Positions 35,874 to 45,085 are shown, numbered from the stretch's first letter. The stretch is 64,000 nucleotides of DNA from Paenirhizobium selenitireducens ATCC BAA-1503 (GCF_000518785.1 NZ_KI912495.1:274257-338256); one strand, 5' to 3'. The notes: generated by a model not told the origin, from the sequence alone. Program-made: numbers and translations.

Positions 35874-37105
35874 TGCCGTTCTTCCGGTATGGCGTAGACG
35901 ACGGCGCCGGTGCCGCACCAGCTGTGCAGCCTGAACAGGAAGCGGTAACCGTCGAGATTGTCCATCAGCCAGGCGGGCGTGGCCTGGATTCCGTCGGCGT
36001 CATGATAGACGGTCGCGGCGATGATCGGGCGATATTTGCGCAGCGTCGCGATGCCGCCCTTGAGGGCGCCAAGTTCACCGCCTTCGAGATGCAGCTTGAC
36101 GAAGCTCGGGGCAGCGCCAAGTGCGTCGAGCGTAAGGGTTACGCGTTCGTCCGTTCCGGTCGAGGATATCTGCGAGGCATAGCCGAGGCCGTGATGAAAG
36201 CGGACCGTGCGGCGCTCGCTGTCGAGCAGCGCGTCGCTGACGGTGATGCGGCTTCGCTGATCCGAAGCGAGGCCGCCGATGGTTTGTTCCAGCACGGTGC
36301 GGCTCTGTTCGTCCGGCTCGATCGCGAGGATCGAGGCAAATTGACCGGCGGTTTCCGCGATGAAACGTGCCGTGACGCTGCCGTGATGGGCGCCGGCATC
36401 GAGGAAACGTTCGTTCGGTCTGAGCACGTCGAGGATCTGCGGAATGAAGAAACGGTCGTCGATCGTCACCGGCGCGCGGTCAAAGCTCCATTCCTGTCGA
36501 AGGCGGCGCCAGGCGATGAACTGCAGATGGTGCGCACGCGACAGGTCGTCGTCCCAGGCCGAGAGAACCGCGCCGATGGCTGCGACGTCATCGTTGGAGA
36601 AGGGCTCGGCGAACCAGCCGTTCGACAGCGGGTGGCGGTCGCGGAAGCTCTCGGCGATGTCGTAGAAGGGCACGATGTCGCGCCAGCCGGCAGCTGCAAG
36701 GGCGGCCTGGAGCGGCATATAGGGGCTGGTGACGATGCTGACCGCGAGCATGGCTCGCATCTTGGTGTCCATATCGACGGCGTCGGGATGGACGAGCCGG
36801 GTGCCGGCCCATTCGCCACTGGCCGCCAGGGCCTCGGCATTGCGGTCGACGACCAGGGCGAAATCCTCGCCCACGGCGCGCAGATGGTCGCGCGCCAGTC
36901 GTCCGAGATTGCCCGCCCCATAGAGTGCTAGCGGCTGGCGTGGGGCAACCGGGCCCGGCGTGCAGGTCTCGTCGGCGATGGTGCGGAGAAGGGCGAGCGA
37001 CGTTGACCGGTCGGGCAGGGCGTCGAAGGCGCGCGCAATCACCGCCGGTCGTTCCGGCGATGCCGCGACCGGCACCTGTGCCCCTGTCTGCTTGGCTTCG
37101 ATCAT
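35870..37105 (-). CDS. FkbM family methyltransferase (second, longer copy)
   Basis: 411 residues from the ATG at 37105; a TTG at 37117 is possible. N-terminal half: LALYGAGNLGRLARDHLRAV and a Rossmann-like fold up to about residue 170. C-terminal half: FLDAGAHHGSVTARFIAET, ILAIEPDEQSRTVLEQ, SFVKLHLEGGELGALKGG and IIAATVYHDAD. The usual D/E-V-E of FkbM (KADVEG) is KLHLEG here, a change near the active site. It heads the minus-strand trio of methyltransferases, divergent from the SDR gene. Confidence 0.8.
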   Translation of the reverse strand: MIEAKQTGAQVPVAASPERPAVIARAFDALPDRSTSLALLRTIADETCTPGPVAPRQPLALYGAGNLGRLARDHLRAVGEDFALVVDRNAEALAASGEWAGTRLVHPDAVDMDTKMRAMLAVSIVTSPYMPLQAALAAAGWRDIVPFYDIAESFRDRHPLSNGWFAEPFSNDDVAAIGAVLSAWDDDLSRAHHLQFIAWRRLRQEWSFDRAPVTIDDRFFIPQILDVLRPNERFLDAGAHHGSVTARFIAETAGQFASILAIEPDEQSRTVLEQTIGGLASDQRSRITVSDALLDSERRTVRFHHGLGYASQISSTGTDERVTLTLDALGAAPSFVKLHLEGGELGALKGGIATLRKYRPIIAATVYHDADGIQATPAWLMDNLDGYRFLFRLHSWCGTGAVVYAIPEERQ

Positions 37106-37221
37106 TTCCGTCCGCAATTCGCCCGGCTCGTCTAAACTGTCATCCCGGATGATTCGAACAACCTGCCGGTCCGCCTGTCTTTGATGCCATCTATCAGGCG
37201 TGACCTTTCCCGGAGCTTGTC

Positions 37222-38118
37222 ATGACAAGGATCGTGTTGACCGGTGCCACCGGTTTCGTCGGCCGCCAGATCCATCGCCGGCTTGCCGAGGCCGGCCATG
37301 ACGTCGTTCCGGTGCTTCGGCCCGGCAGTGCGGCGCGACTGCTGGAAGGCGCCAGGGCCGAGCATGCTATCCTGACGTCCGATCTCTTTGCCGAGACCGC
37401 CGACTGGTGGGCGGAACGGCTGGAAGGGGTCGATGTGGTCATCCACGCCGCCTGGTATGTCGAGCCGGGCAAATATCTCGATTCCCCGCTCAATCTCGAT
37501 TGCGTCACCGGCACGCTGGCGCTCGCCCGGGGCGCCGTGGATGCCGGAATCCGCCATTTCATCGGCGTTGGTACGTGCATGGAATACCGCTTGCCGTCGG
37601 AGCGGCTGACGATCGACGCGCCGCTTGAGCCGGCGACACTCTATGCGGCGTGTAAACTTTCCGTTTACCAGATGCTGGCAGAGTACTTCGCGAAGACGGA
37701 GGCGACCTTCTCCTGGTGCAGGCTTTTCTACCTGCATGGCGAGGGGGAATATGCCGCCCGTCTCGTGCCTTATATCCGCGAACGGCTTGGTCGCGGCGAA
37801 GTCGCAAGACTTTCCGCGGGAACGCAGCTTCGGGACTTTCTCGACGTGCGGCAGGCTGGGGCGATGATCGCCGATGTGGTTGAGACAGGTCAGCCTGGCG
37901 CAATCAACATTTGTTCTGGTATCCCGACGACGATACGCCAATTGGCGGAACGGATCGCCGACGAATACGGCAGGCGCGACCTGCTGGAGTTCGGAACGGC
38001 CGCGATCCATCCCTCCGATCCGGCGGCTGTGGTCGGTCTATGCAATGCGATCACTCCTACCCGAATGCCGGAGACGCTGAATGAAAGCCCAGTTGAAGCC
38101 GCGGATCAATCTCGATGA
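37222..38118 (+). CDS. NAD-dependent epimerase/dehydratase (SDR)
   Basis: 298 residues: VLTGATGFVGRQIHRRLAEA, VVIHAAWYVEPGKYL, GTCMEYR in place of the usual catalytic Ser/Thr segment, and YAACKLSVYQML (YxxxK), then RLFYLHGEGEYA and RDFLDVRQAGAMI. It probably reduces or epimerises a keto sugar nucleotide. The CDP pathway above lacks a 4-ketoreductase, and this gene could supply it. Its last 38 bases overlap the radical SAM gene. Confidence 0.8.
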   Translation: MTRIVLTGATGFVGRQIHRRLAEAGHDVVPVLRPGSAARLLEGARAEHAILTSDLFAETADWWAERLEGVDVVIHAAWYVEPGKYLDSPLNLDCVTGTLALARGAVDAGIRHFIGVGTCMEYRLPSERLTIDAPLEPATLYAACKLSVYQMLAEYFAKTEATFSWCRLFYLHGEGEYAARLVPYIRERLGRGEVARLSAGTQLRDFLDVRQAGAMIADVVETGQPGAINICSGIPTTIRQLAERIADEYGRRDLLEFGTAAIHPSDPAAVVGLCNAITPTRMPETLNESPVEAADQSR

Positions 38119-39160
38119 CCGGACCCCGCTCGAGACCGTCATCCCGCTCGAAACGCCCTTCATCGTCTTTGTCGATCCGGCGAGTTCCTGCAATTTCAAG
38201 TGCACCTTCTGTCCGACGGGTCACCGCCAGCTGATCGCCGATACCGGCCGCTATCAGGGCGCGATGAAATACGACGTCTTCACCAAGACGATCGACGACC
38301 TGGCCGGCTTCGGCAAGCCGATCAAGGTGCTGCGCATGTACAAGGACGGCGAGCCCTTCCTCAACAAGCGCCTCGCCGACATGATCGCCTATGCCAAGAA
38401 GAGCGGCTATGTCGACTATATCGACACCACCACCAACGGCACCTTCCTGACGCCGGAGCGCCTCGGCCCGGTGATCGAGGCGGGCCTCGACAAGATCAAC
38501 ATCTCCGTCGACGGCATGACCCGGGAAACCTATCAGGAGTTCACCGGCTTCGACTTCGACTTCGACAAGTTCGTCGCCGGCGTGAAGTGGCTGGACGCCA
38601 ACAAGGGCGACATGGAAGTGTCGATCAAGATCCCCGGCGAGCTCATCACCGAGGCGCAGCGCCAGGAATTCTTCGACACCTTCGGCGACTATTGCGACCG
38701 CATCTTCATCGAGAATTTCGCCCCATGCTGGCCGGAATTCGACGTCGAGGAACGTTCGGGCATCAAGATCGGCGAAGTCGGCATCTACCAGCAGGAACTG
38801 AAGCCGACCGATACCTGCCCCTACATCTTCTATGCCATGAGCGTGAACGCCGACGGCCTCGTCTCGTCCTGCTTCCTCGACTGGGGCCGCAAGCTGATCA
38901 TCGGCGACGTGCGCACCACGCCGCTCAGCCAGATCTGGACCTCCGACGCGATGAACGCGCTGCGCCTGCAGCACCTCGAAGGGCGTCGTTGCGAGAACAA
39001 GGTCTGCGGCAGCTGCGGCCAGCTCACGCACTGCCTGCCGGACAATATCGACAACCACCGCGAAATGCTGCTCGAGCGCTTCCGCGAGAAGGTGACGATC
39101 AACCCGGCCGTCAAGGCGCCGGGCGGTCTCAAGCCGATGGCTCCCATCGCCGCCGAATGA
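38081..39160 (+). CDS. Radical SAM protein with SPASM-like C-terminal cysteines
   Basis: 359 residues. The CxxxCxxC cluster motif is SSCNFKCTFCPTG near residue 37; LRMYKDGEPFLNKRLAD and DTTTNGTFL follow, with GLDKINISVDGM in the barrel. The C-terminal part has Cys in DTCPYIFYA, VSSCFLDWG and ENKVCGSCGQLTHC, enough for an auxiliary FeS cluster as in SPASM enzymes. The start lies inside the SDR gene (38-bp overlap) and its stop overlaps the glycosyltransferase ATG. Radical SAM enzymes in glycan operons can remodel sugars (dehydration, epimerisation) or modify peptides. The substrate is unknown. Confidence 0.82.
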   Translation: MKAQLKPRINLDDRTPLETVIPLETPFIVFVDPASSCNFKCTFCPTGHRQLIADTGRYQGAMKYDVFTKTIDDLAGFGKPIKVLRMYKDGEPFLNKRLADMIAYAKKSGYVDYIDTTTNGTFLTPERLGPVIEAGLDKINISVDGMTRETYQEFTGFDFDFDKFVAGVKWLDANKGDMEVSIKIPGELITEAQRQEFFDTFGDYCDRIFIENFAPCWPEFDVEERSGIKIGEVGIYQQELKPTDTCPYIFYAMSVNADGLVSSCFLDWGRKLIIGDVRTTPLSQIWTSDAMNALRLQHLEGRRCENKVCGSCGQLTHCLPDNIDNHREMLLERFREKVTINPAVKAPGGLKPMAPIAAE

Positions 39161-40398
39161 AAATCCTGCACATCACGCCGCATCTCGGCGGCGGTGTCGG
39201 CAAGGCCCACGCGGCCATCCAGGGCGCGACCGACCCGGTGGTCGGGCGCGCCTATTATCTTCTCGAACAACCCCGCGACCGCCGCTATGCCGACCTCGTC
39301 GAGCAGGCGGGCGGCCGCCTCCATCATGCCGGCCAGGGCGTTTCGCTCGCGGAGCTGATCGAGGACGCCGACATCGTCCAGATCGAATGGTGGAACCATC
39401 CGCGGCTCTACCATCTTCTGGCCACCGCCGACCTGCCGCCGATGCGGAGCCTCTTCTGGGCCCATGTCTCGGGGCTTTGTGCGCCCTACATTCCGACCGG
39501 CCTGATCGCCGCCGCCGGGCGTTTCGTCTTCACCTCTCCCTGTTCGCTGCAGTCCCCGGACATTGCCGCCCTGCCGGGCGCGGTGCGCGCGCGTCTCGGT
39601 GTCGTCGGTTCCGGCTTTGGCTTCGAGGATGAGCGCACCGCGGATGCGATGCCGGCGAGCGGGACGTCGGCAGCGGTCGCCTATCTCGGCACGGTCGATT
39701 TCGTGAAGATGCATCCCGCCTTCTTCGACATTATCGACGCGGTGGACAATGCCGATATTCGCGTGTCGGTCTGGGGCGGCTTCGACCCCGAAGGCGAGCC
39801 GGCCCGCCGCGCCCGCGCCATGCGCCATCCCGAACGGGTGCAGCTCCAAGGCCAGACGGCGGATCCGCGCGCCGCATTGCAGGCCGCCGGCATCTTCTTC
39901 TATCCGCTTCGCGAGGATCACTACGGTACGGCGGAGAATGCGCTGATCGAGGCGATGTCGCTGGGGCTGGTGCCGGTGGTGTTGGCCAATCCGGCCGAAT
40001 GCGCGATCGTCACCGACGGCGTCAACGGCGTGGTCGCGGCCGATCCGGCCGATATGGCGGCAAGGCTCGGGCGTCTGCTGGAGGACTCGGACGAGCGGGC
40101 ACGCCTGTCCGCGGCTGCTCGGACGACGGCGCGCGACCGATACCAGCCGCGCCGTTCGGCCGGCCTGCTCGAAGAACACTACCGCGCGCTGATGGGAGAA
40201 CCGAAGACGCGCATCGATTTTGCCGGCCTGCTCGGCTCCGAGCCGGCGGACTGGTTCCTCTCCACGCAGCAGCGCGATCGGGCAAGCGGGGAGGGACGGA
40301 TGTTTGCCGCTGGCGGCGCCTTGTCGAAGGGCAGCATCGACCACTTCCTCGCGACCTTCCCGGACGATCCGGGATTGCTGGCGCTTGCGGCCCGCTGA
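39157..40398 (+). CDS. Glycosyltransferase family 4 (GT-B) protein
   Basis: 413 residues from the ATG at 39157 in an ATGA overlap. GT-B start KILHITPHLGGGVGKAHAAI and the donor-binding part FYPLREDHYGTAENALIEAM, AECAIVTDGVNGVVA and a helical end. The conserved E(x7)E is present as ENALIEAM with a shorter spacing. It is coupled to the radical SAM enzyme, so it probably transfers or acts on the same sugar. The last ~60 residues are unusual for the family. Confidence 0.8.
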   Translation: MKILHITPHLGGGVGKAHAAIQGATDPVVGRAYYLLEQPRDRRYADLVEQAGGRLHHAGQGVSLAELIEDADIVQIEWWNHPRLYHLLATADLPPMRSLFWAHVSGLCAPYIPTGLIAAAGRFVFTSPCSLQSPDIAALPGAVRARLGVVGSGFGFEDERTADAMPASGTSAAVAYLGTVDFVKMHPAFFDIIDAVDNADIRVSVWGGFDPEGEPARRARAMRHPERVQLQGQTADPRAALQAAGIFFYPLREDHYGTAENALIEAMSLGLVPVVLANPAECAIVTDGVNGVVAADPADMAARLGRLLEDSDERARLSAAARTTARDRYQPRRSAGLLEEHYRALMGEPKTRIDFAGLLGSEPADWFLSTQQRDRASGEGRMFAAGGALSKGSIDHFLATFPDDPGLLALAAR

Positions 40399-40418
40399 GG
40401 GCCGACGAAGACGCGGCC

Positions 40419-41546
40419 CTAGTCTTCCCGGATGGGGACGAAGTCGGTGATGACGAAGATCGGTGCGAGCATCGCGTCGACGACCTCGTAGAATTCCTGG
40501 GCGGTCCGGGCATTGCCGATGAAGCGATCGACCAGCAGCATCTGCGCATGCAGGCCGCGCCGGGTATCCTCCGGCGGCTGCGGGAAATATTGCGGCCGGA
40601 ACTGTTCGGACAGCGCAAGGCCGCCGGGCATGCGGCGGATCGCCTCGAAATAGGCCTGACCCTTCTGCTGGAACGCCGCCTCGTCATGCTCGCGCATGCA
40701 GTCGACCACGCAGGCCTTGACGAAATCCTCGTTGAAGCCGGCCCAGCTGGCGCCGAGCTCGTGCAGGACACGGGCCTGGACCTCGGCGATCGTGGCGGTC
40801 AGGCCGATGCGCGCGTCGAAAGGGAAGCCTTCGAGCGCCGAAGGCACCGGCACGGGGCGGAACGGCGTGGCGCTGATCGCGGAAAGCGGCCGGTGCGACA
40901 ACAGCAGTCCCTGCGAGAAGATCAGCACGCGCGCCGCCCATTCCCAACGCGGCAGCGGGGTGAGCCAGCTGAGCTGGCCGCAGGAGGAGAGAACGGTTTC
41001 GAGCAGCGAGCGCTTGACTGCGCCGTGATAGAGACCGAACGGCATACGGGGCGTGTTCTGGCTGCCGGTCCATTGGAAGAAGGCTTCCAGCATGCGGGAT
41101 TTTTCGATGTCGGCGAGGTGGTGGACGATCGGCACGGCGACCGTGGTGCTGATCGTGCGCGGCGCATCGGGCGCGATGGAAAACGCGTTCCAGCCGAGCG
41201 TGTCGGCATCGGGATGCTTGTCCTCGGCATAGGCGACGAGCTTGGGCAGGTCGGGCTGGATCATGTCCTCGGGGCCGACCAGCGAGACCCAGTCTCCCGT
41301 GGCCGCAGCAAGCGTGCCGATCCACAGATTGGCGGCGGAGAGTCCGGCCGGGGCGGTGGGCAGCACACGCAGCCGCGGATCCTCTGCCGCGCGGGCCTCC
41401 AGATAGGGCCATGCCCCTTCGCGCACGCCGCAGGCGGCGACGATCACCTCGATGCTGGATTCGGGCTCCTCCAGCAGCCGGTTGACCAGATAGGTCGGGG
41501 CCGGCTGGCCGGGTTCGACGGGAATGCAGACGGATAGTTTGGGCAT
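40419..41546 (-). CDS. Glycosyltransferase family 2 protein
   Basis: 375 residues, start KLSVCIPVEPGQPAPTYLVN, then IEVIVAACGVREGAW, SLVGPEDMIQPDLPK (PED where a DxD is usual) and a long C-terminal half with RMPFGLYHGAVKRSLLETV. The overall layout (about 100-residue GT-A core, SxYH/LYHGAV segment, long tail) resembles the plus-strand GT2 at 32572, and the two may be distant paralogues. The altered metal motif leaves activity uncertain. It is convergent with the GT4 gene. Confidence 0.72.
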   Translation of the reverse strand: MPKLSVCIPVEPGQPAPTYLVNRLLEEPESSIEVIVAACGVREGAWPYLEARAAEDPRLRVLPTAPAGLSAANLWIGTLAAATGDWVSLVGPEDMIQPDLPKLVAYAEDKHPDADTLGWNAFSIAPDAPRTISTTVAVPIVHHLADIEKSRMLEAFFQWTGSQNTPRMPFGLYHGAVKRSLLETVLSSCGQLSWLTPLPRWEWAARVLIFSQGLLLSHRPLSAISATPFRPVPVPSALEGFPFDARIGLTATIAEVQARVLHELGASWAGFNEDFVKACVVDCMREHDEAAFQQKGQAYFEAIRRMPGGLALSEQFRPQYFPQPPEDTRRGLHAQMLLVDRFIGNARTAQEFYEVVDAMLAPIFVITDFVPIRED

Positions 41547-41715
41547 GGCGGCCTCGCATAAATGCCCCTTCCGCGGGATCGTGCGCGGAAGGGGCTGAAC
41601 AGGCGCTTCGGGCTGACGATACGACCGGCGAATCGTCGGGCACCGAGCTGCTTGTTTGCTTAAGCGGCCGAACTGGCGCGAGGCTTAGCAGTCGGGAAGC
41701 GCTGAGCCGGCCGCC

Positions 41716-42054
41716 TCAGCCGCCGATCTGCTCGGCCATCTGGTAGAGGCCCGCGCAGCGTGCGCCGGAGGCGCAGAAGGCCAGGATCGGACCTTCGGTT
41801 TCCTTGAGCAGGCCGCGCAGCTTGCGGGCCTGTTCCATCGGCACGGCCGAGCCGCCGACCGGCAGGTAATAGGCCTTGAGATTGGCCGCCTTGGCTGCTT
41901 CCTCGATCGCCGAGAATTTCGGCTGGCCCCAGCCTTCGCCGTCCGGGCGCATGCAGATGACCGCGGCATAGCCCGCTTCGGCCACCTGGCCGAGGTCCGT
42001 CGGCTTCAGCTGGCCGGTGACGTGATAATTGTGCGTGACGGGACGGATATGCAT
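41716..42054 (-). CDS. DUF442 / TIGR01244 phosphatase-like sulfur transferase (Blh N-terminal type)
   Basis: 112 residues. HIRPVTHNYHVTGQLKPTDL, VICMRPDGEGWGQP and the phosphate/thiol loop LAFCASGARCAGLY (Cys-x5-Arg) define the family related to tyrosine phosphatases and found fused to metallo-beta-lactamase domains in Blh, the sulfide-oxidation/biofilm protein of Agrobacterium and Xylella. Only the DUF442 part is present, with no fused MBL or BigR-type regulator next to it. Role in H2S detoxification is inferred from the family. Confidence 0.82.
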   Translation of the reverse strand: MHIRPVTHNYHVTGQLKPTDLGQVAEAGYAAVICMRPDGEGWGQPKFSAIEEAAKAANLKAYYLPVGGSAVPMEQARKLRGLLKETEGPILAFCASGARCAGLYQMAEQIGG

Positions 42055-42154
42055 CGGCGGGATTCCTTCGTTGGGAGGCTTGGCGCATGTGTTTGGCGCT
42101 GACCTTGGCGCAACCCGGAGCGGATGACGGACAGCTCATCGCCTTTCCATCAGA

Positions 42155-42178
42155 CACATAATGATAATTATATGTATA
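42155..42178 (-). promoter_or_regulatory. AT-rich imperfect palindrome upstream of the DUF442 gene
   Basis: cacataatgataattatatgtata (ACATA ... TATGT arms, AT-rich centre) is the only AT-rich block in the 145-bp gap before the DUF442 start. In Agrobacterium and Xylella, blh is repressed by the ArsR-type BigR through an AT-rich palindrome, so this could be such a site. The exact BigR consensus was not checked. Confidence 0.3.
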
Positions 42179-42199
42179 TTCAAGCGCCGGCGCGGGGCA

Positions 42200-43186
42200 T
42201 CAGGGTGCGGGGGCGGGAGAGGGGGCCGGCGGGGTTGTCTTCGGGGCCGCCGGCGCAGGCGCGGATGCGGATGCGGGTTCGGGCGGCGGCGCGGACGACA
42301 AAGGCTTCGTCGCCACGACATGCGGCCGCAGATATTCGGGCAGCCGGGCAATGACGGAGGGAAGCGGCAGCCATTGCAGCGTATCGAAATAGGCGCGGCT
42401 GCGCTTGACGGCCGGATCCTTCGAGGTCGGCAGGACGATCAGATTATAGCTTCTGGGCGCGGTGAATTCGTGGGTAAAGCGGAAGGAGACGCCGAAGCGC
42501 ACCGCGGTGAAATCCGAAAGCGCCTCGGCGCTGGCGATGGCGGGGGCGAGATCGAGCCACCGCGCCTGCTCGATCAGCTGTTCGAGCGCCTTGACCAGCA
42601 GACGATGCACGGTCTCGCCGTCCCCGGTCTCCGGCGCGACGAGCTTCATGCGGATCGATCCGACCTCGCCCTCGGGCGTGCCCTTGGCAATAAAGAAGAA
42701 CGAGGCGTTCTGCCCGCCTTCCTCGGTCGCCGGCAGAAGCGTTTCGGACAGGCATTCATAGGTCTTGCTGTCGAACTGACTGGGCAACCAGCCGCCATTG
42801 TCGACGCCGGCAGCCTTGAAGGCGGCGCATAATTCGCCGCCGCTGGCGCGCACTTCGCGCACGAACGCGCCGATCGCGGCATTCTCCGGGCCGGCGAAGT
42901 AGCGGGCGGGGATCGAGATCGCAACCGGTGCCAGCCGCCGACCGCGCAGGGCCCGGGTCCCGCGCGGCTCGTCCGTCGCCGGTTCCAGCAGCCAGTTCAG
43001 TTCGTAGCGGTCGAGCAGGATGCGCAGGTTGCGCCGGTCGTTGGCCAGCAGCAGCGTGGCGGCGATCGCCAGGGCAAAGGCGACGAGCAGCACGGCGAAG
43101 AGAAGCATCGCGCTCTTCCTCGGCGGCGCGGGCTTGGGCGGGGTGCCGCGCAGTCCGCTCGTATCCTTGTCGTCGCCCTTCGGCAT
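42200..43186 (-). CDS. Single-span envelope protein with Pro/Ala-rich tail, function unknown
   Basis: 328 residues. A short cytoplasmic lead (PKGDDKDTSGLRGTPPKPAP) is followed by one strong span (MLLFAVLLVAFALAIAATLLL, ends near residue 47), so most of the protein is periplasmic. The body has two well-spaced Cys (ELCAAF, YECLSE) that could pair, and FFFIAKGTPEGEVG. The last ~35 residues are a Pro/Ala/Ser low-complexity tail suited to the cell wall. It may belong to a rhizobial DUF (DUF6030 is possible), but I do not recognise it firmly. Confidence 0.65.
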   Translation of the reverse strand: MPKGDDKDTSGLRGTPPKPAPPRKSAMLLFAVLLVAFALAIAATLLLANDRRNLRILLDRYELNWLLEPATDEPRGTRALRGRRLAPVAISIPARYFAGPENAAIGAFVREVRASGGELCAAFKAAGVDNGGWLPSQFDSKTYECLSETLLPATEEGGQNASFFFIAKGTPEGEVGSIRMKLVAPETGDGETVHRLLVKALEQLIEQARWLDLAPAIASAEALSDFTAVRFGVSFRFTHEFTAPRSYNLIVLPTSKDPAVKRSRAYFDTLQWLPLPSVIARLPEYLRPHVVATKPLSSAPPPEPASASAPAPAAPKTTPPAPSPAPAP

Positions 43187-43442
43187 GGAGACCTTTATTG
43201 CAGTGCGGTTGTGACGTGCTTATGCCACGAATTGGTTTGGGACACGTATACTTATCCTGCGACTTTGTGACATCGCGACGAGGCCTGTCATCACCATTCG
43301 GTGGCAGCGCCGCGGGCAGGGGCGTTTTGCGGAAGCGTCCAATTCTGGGCACGCCATGGAAGCGGCGATGTCGAAGATTGACGAGGGGCCGGACGGTTCC
43401 TTAGCTGGCCGCATTTCACGCCCGACCGGAGGATGCCCGCCC

Positions 43443-44135
43443 ATGTTGAAGATCGATGTCCGCAAAGGACTGCTTGTCGCCGCCACGCTGCTGGTTGCCG
43501 TGCCGGCTTATTCTGCCGATCAGGAGATCTGGACGATGACCACGCCCCAGGGCAGCTGCCGGCTGTCCTTCGAGGAGGATCCGGTCGCGGAAGGGGTTCT
43601 CTCGACGCTCTTCCATGACGGGTCGTGCTTCGACCTCGCCAATCCCGTGACGGGCTATTCGATGAACAACGGCGATCACACGATCATCCTCTATTCGACG
43701 AACGAGGGCCTGACGATGGTCGGCCGTGCCGACATGGAGGAGCCGGGGCACTATGTCGGCGTCATCGGCGACGGCGAAGAACTGACGCTGATCCAGGATG
43801 GCGGCAAGCCGGCGCCGCGTCCGGTCGCTACGCCCGCAGGCTCTTGCCCGACCTATGTCGATGGTGGCTGCGCTGAGCCGAGCGATGTCGACTCCCCGGA
43901 CGTCGCCGCCGGCGTCACCTCGATCCAGGCGCTCACCCGCATGAACATCCGTGCCATGGCCGATCGCTCCGGCGCCGTGCTCGGCAAGCTCGACAAGAAC
44001 CAGTGCGTCACCGTCATCGGCTGCGTCGAGCAGAACGGCACCACCATCTGGTGCGAGATCGAGATGGGAACCTATCGCGGCTGGGTGCTGAAGCGCGACG
44101 CCGGCAAGATCTATACCCGCAACGCCTGCGGCTGA
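43443..44135 (+). CDS. Secreted protein: protease-inhibitor-like (AprI/Inh) domain plus SH3b domain
   Basis: 230 residues from the ATG at 43443. A signal peptide (GLLVAATLLVAVPAYSA) gives a periplasmic protein. Residues about 25-115 look like the Inh/AprI beta barrel: EIWTMTTPQGSCRLSF, GSCFDL, HTIILYSTNEGLTMVG and GHYVGVI, with the two Cys that form the disulfide in that family. Residues about 155-230 form a bacterial SH3 domain (TRMNIRAMADRSGAVLGKL; IWCEIEMGTYRGWVLKR). Inh proteins block serralysin metalloproteases; SH3b domains bind the cell wall. The first domain is a pattern-based call. Confidence 0.62.
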   Translation: MLKIDVRKGLLVAATLLVAVPAYSADQEIWTMTTPQGSCRLSFEEDPVAEGVLSTLFHDGSCFDLANPVTGYSMNNGDHTIILYSTNEGLTMVGRADMEEPGHYVGVIGDGEELTLIQDGGKPAPRPVATPAGSCPTYVDGGCAEPSDVDSPDVAAGVTSIQALTRMNIRAMADRSGAVLGKLDKNQCVTVIGCVEQNGTTIWCEIEMGTYRGWVLKRDAGKIYTRNACG

Positions 44136-44170
44136 GGCGCGGCAAACCACCGATTCTAGAAGTTCACCAC

Positions 44171-44193
44171 GGCTCGGGCGCATCGCCCGGGCC
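44171..44193. terminator. GC hairpin between convergent genes
   Basis: ggctcgggcg-cat-cgcccgggcc forms a 10-bp stem (one G-U) 35 bp after the SH3 gene stop. A short T-rich stretch follows (gttcgttc). It probably ends the SH3 transcript and may stop read-through from the GntR side. Confidence 0.5.
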
Positions 44194-44303
44194 GTTCGTT
44201 CATCAGCCGCACGCGAACGTCCGCCGGGCGGCTTCTGTGATGACGGACAGGAGGAATCACATGGAGCTCTTCGGTCCGTCCTGCATCGTGGTCAACGTGA
44301 GCA

Positions 44304-44996
44304 TCAGGGAGAGAGCCCGGCGCATCGTGCCGTATTACGGATATGCGTCTCCATTTCGTTGCGTGCTGCATTCGCGTCATTGGCCCTGAGTGCTGCAATG
44401 ATCCGGCGATGCTCGGCGATCGACTGGGTCATGCGTTCCGGATCGGTGATCGGAATGGGTTGGCGTTGGGTCTCGGTGAGTTGGTCCCGCACCGTCTGGT
44501 AGAGAGCTTTCAGCATCGCATTGGAACAGGCTGACACGATGGTCTTGTGGAAGTCGAGATCGGCCTCGACATTGGCCAGCAGGTCCTGGTTGGCCCAGGA
44601 ATGCTCCATGACCCGCGTTGCGGCCTCCATATTCTCCAACTGCAACTGGGTCAGCCGGCCGGCCGACAGCCGCGCGATCTCGCCTTCGAGCAGGATGCGT
44701 GTCTGGAAAACGTCGAAGGCAGAGTAGCTGTCGGAATAGCGCCACGGCGCCATGTGATTGGCCTGGTTGCGATCGCCTGAGGCAGCCACGAATGTTCCGC
44801 GCCCTGCCTCGGTCTTCAGCAGTCCGAGTGTTTCGAGCGTCAGCAGTGCTTCCCGCAACGATGCGCGGCTAATGCCGAACTTCTGCGAGAACTCGCGCTG
44901 CGACGGGATTTTCTCCCCCGCCTTCAGTTGGCCGGTCTGAATCATGGTCTGGATTTCGCGAGCCACGGATTGCGGGACGAGCGTCTTGTTCAACAT
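44304..44996 (-). CDS. GntR family (FadR-type) transcriptional regulator
   Basis: 230 residues. Winged helix-turn-helix: REIQTMIQTGQLKAGEKIPS, REFSQKFGISRASLREALLT, LGLLKTEAGRGTFV. The C-terminal FCD helical domain has the metal/ligand residues in EADLDFHKTIVSACSN and IAEHRRIIAALRANDANAARN. It is divergent from an amino-acid-type ABC/hydantoinase operon, and the shared gap holds a GntR-type palindrome, so it probably represses that operon until its ligand appears. Confidence 0.9.
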   Translation of the reverse strand: MLNKTLVPQSVAREIQTMIQTGQLKAGEKIPSQREFSQKFGISRASLREALLTLETLGLLKTEAGRGTFVAASGDRNQANHMAPWRYSDSYSAFDVFQTRILLEGEIARLSAGRLTQLQLENMEAATRVMEHSWANQDLLANVEADLDFHKTIVSACSNAMLKALYQTVRDQLTETQRQPIPITDPERMTQSIAEHRRIIAALRANDANAARNEMETHIRNTARCAGLSP

Positions 44997-45085
44997 GCAT
45001 TACCTTCCCAGCGAGCCGTTCGCGGCCAATGTATTTTTTCTTCCGCCATCTTGCCAAGCGGAAAGCATCATGCTTTTTTGGCCTG

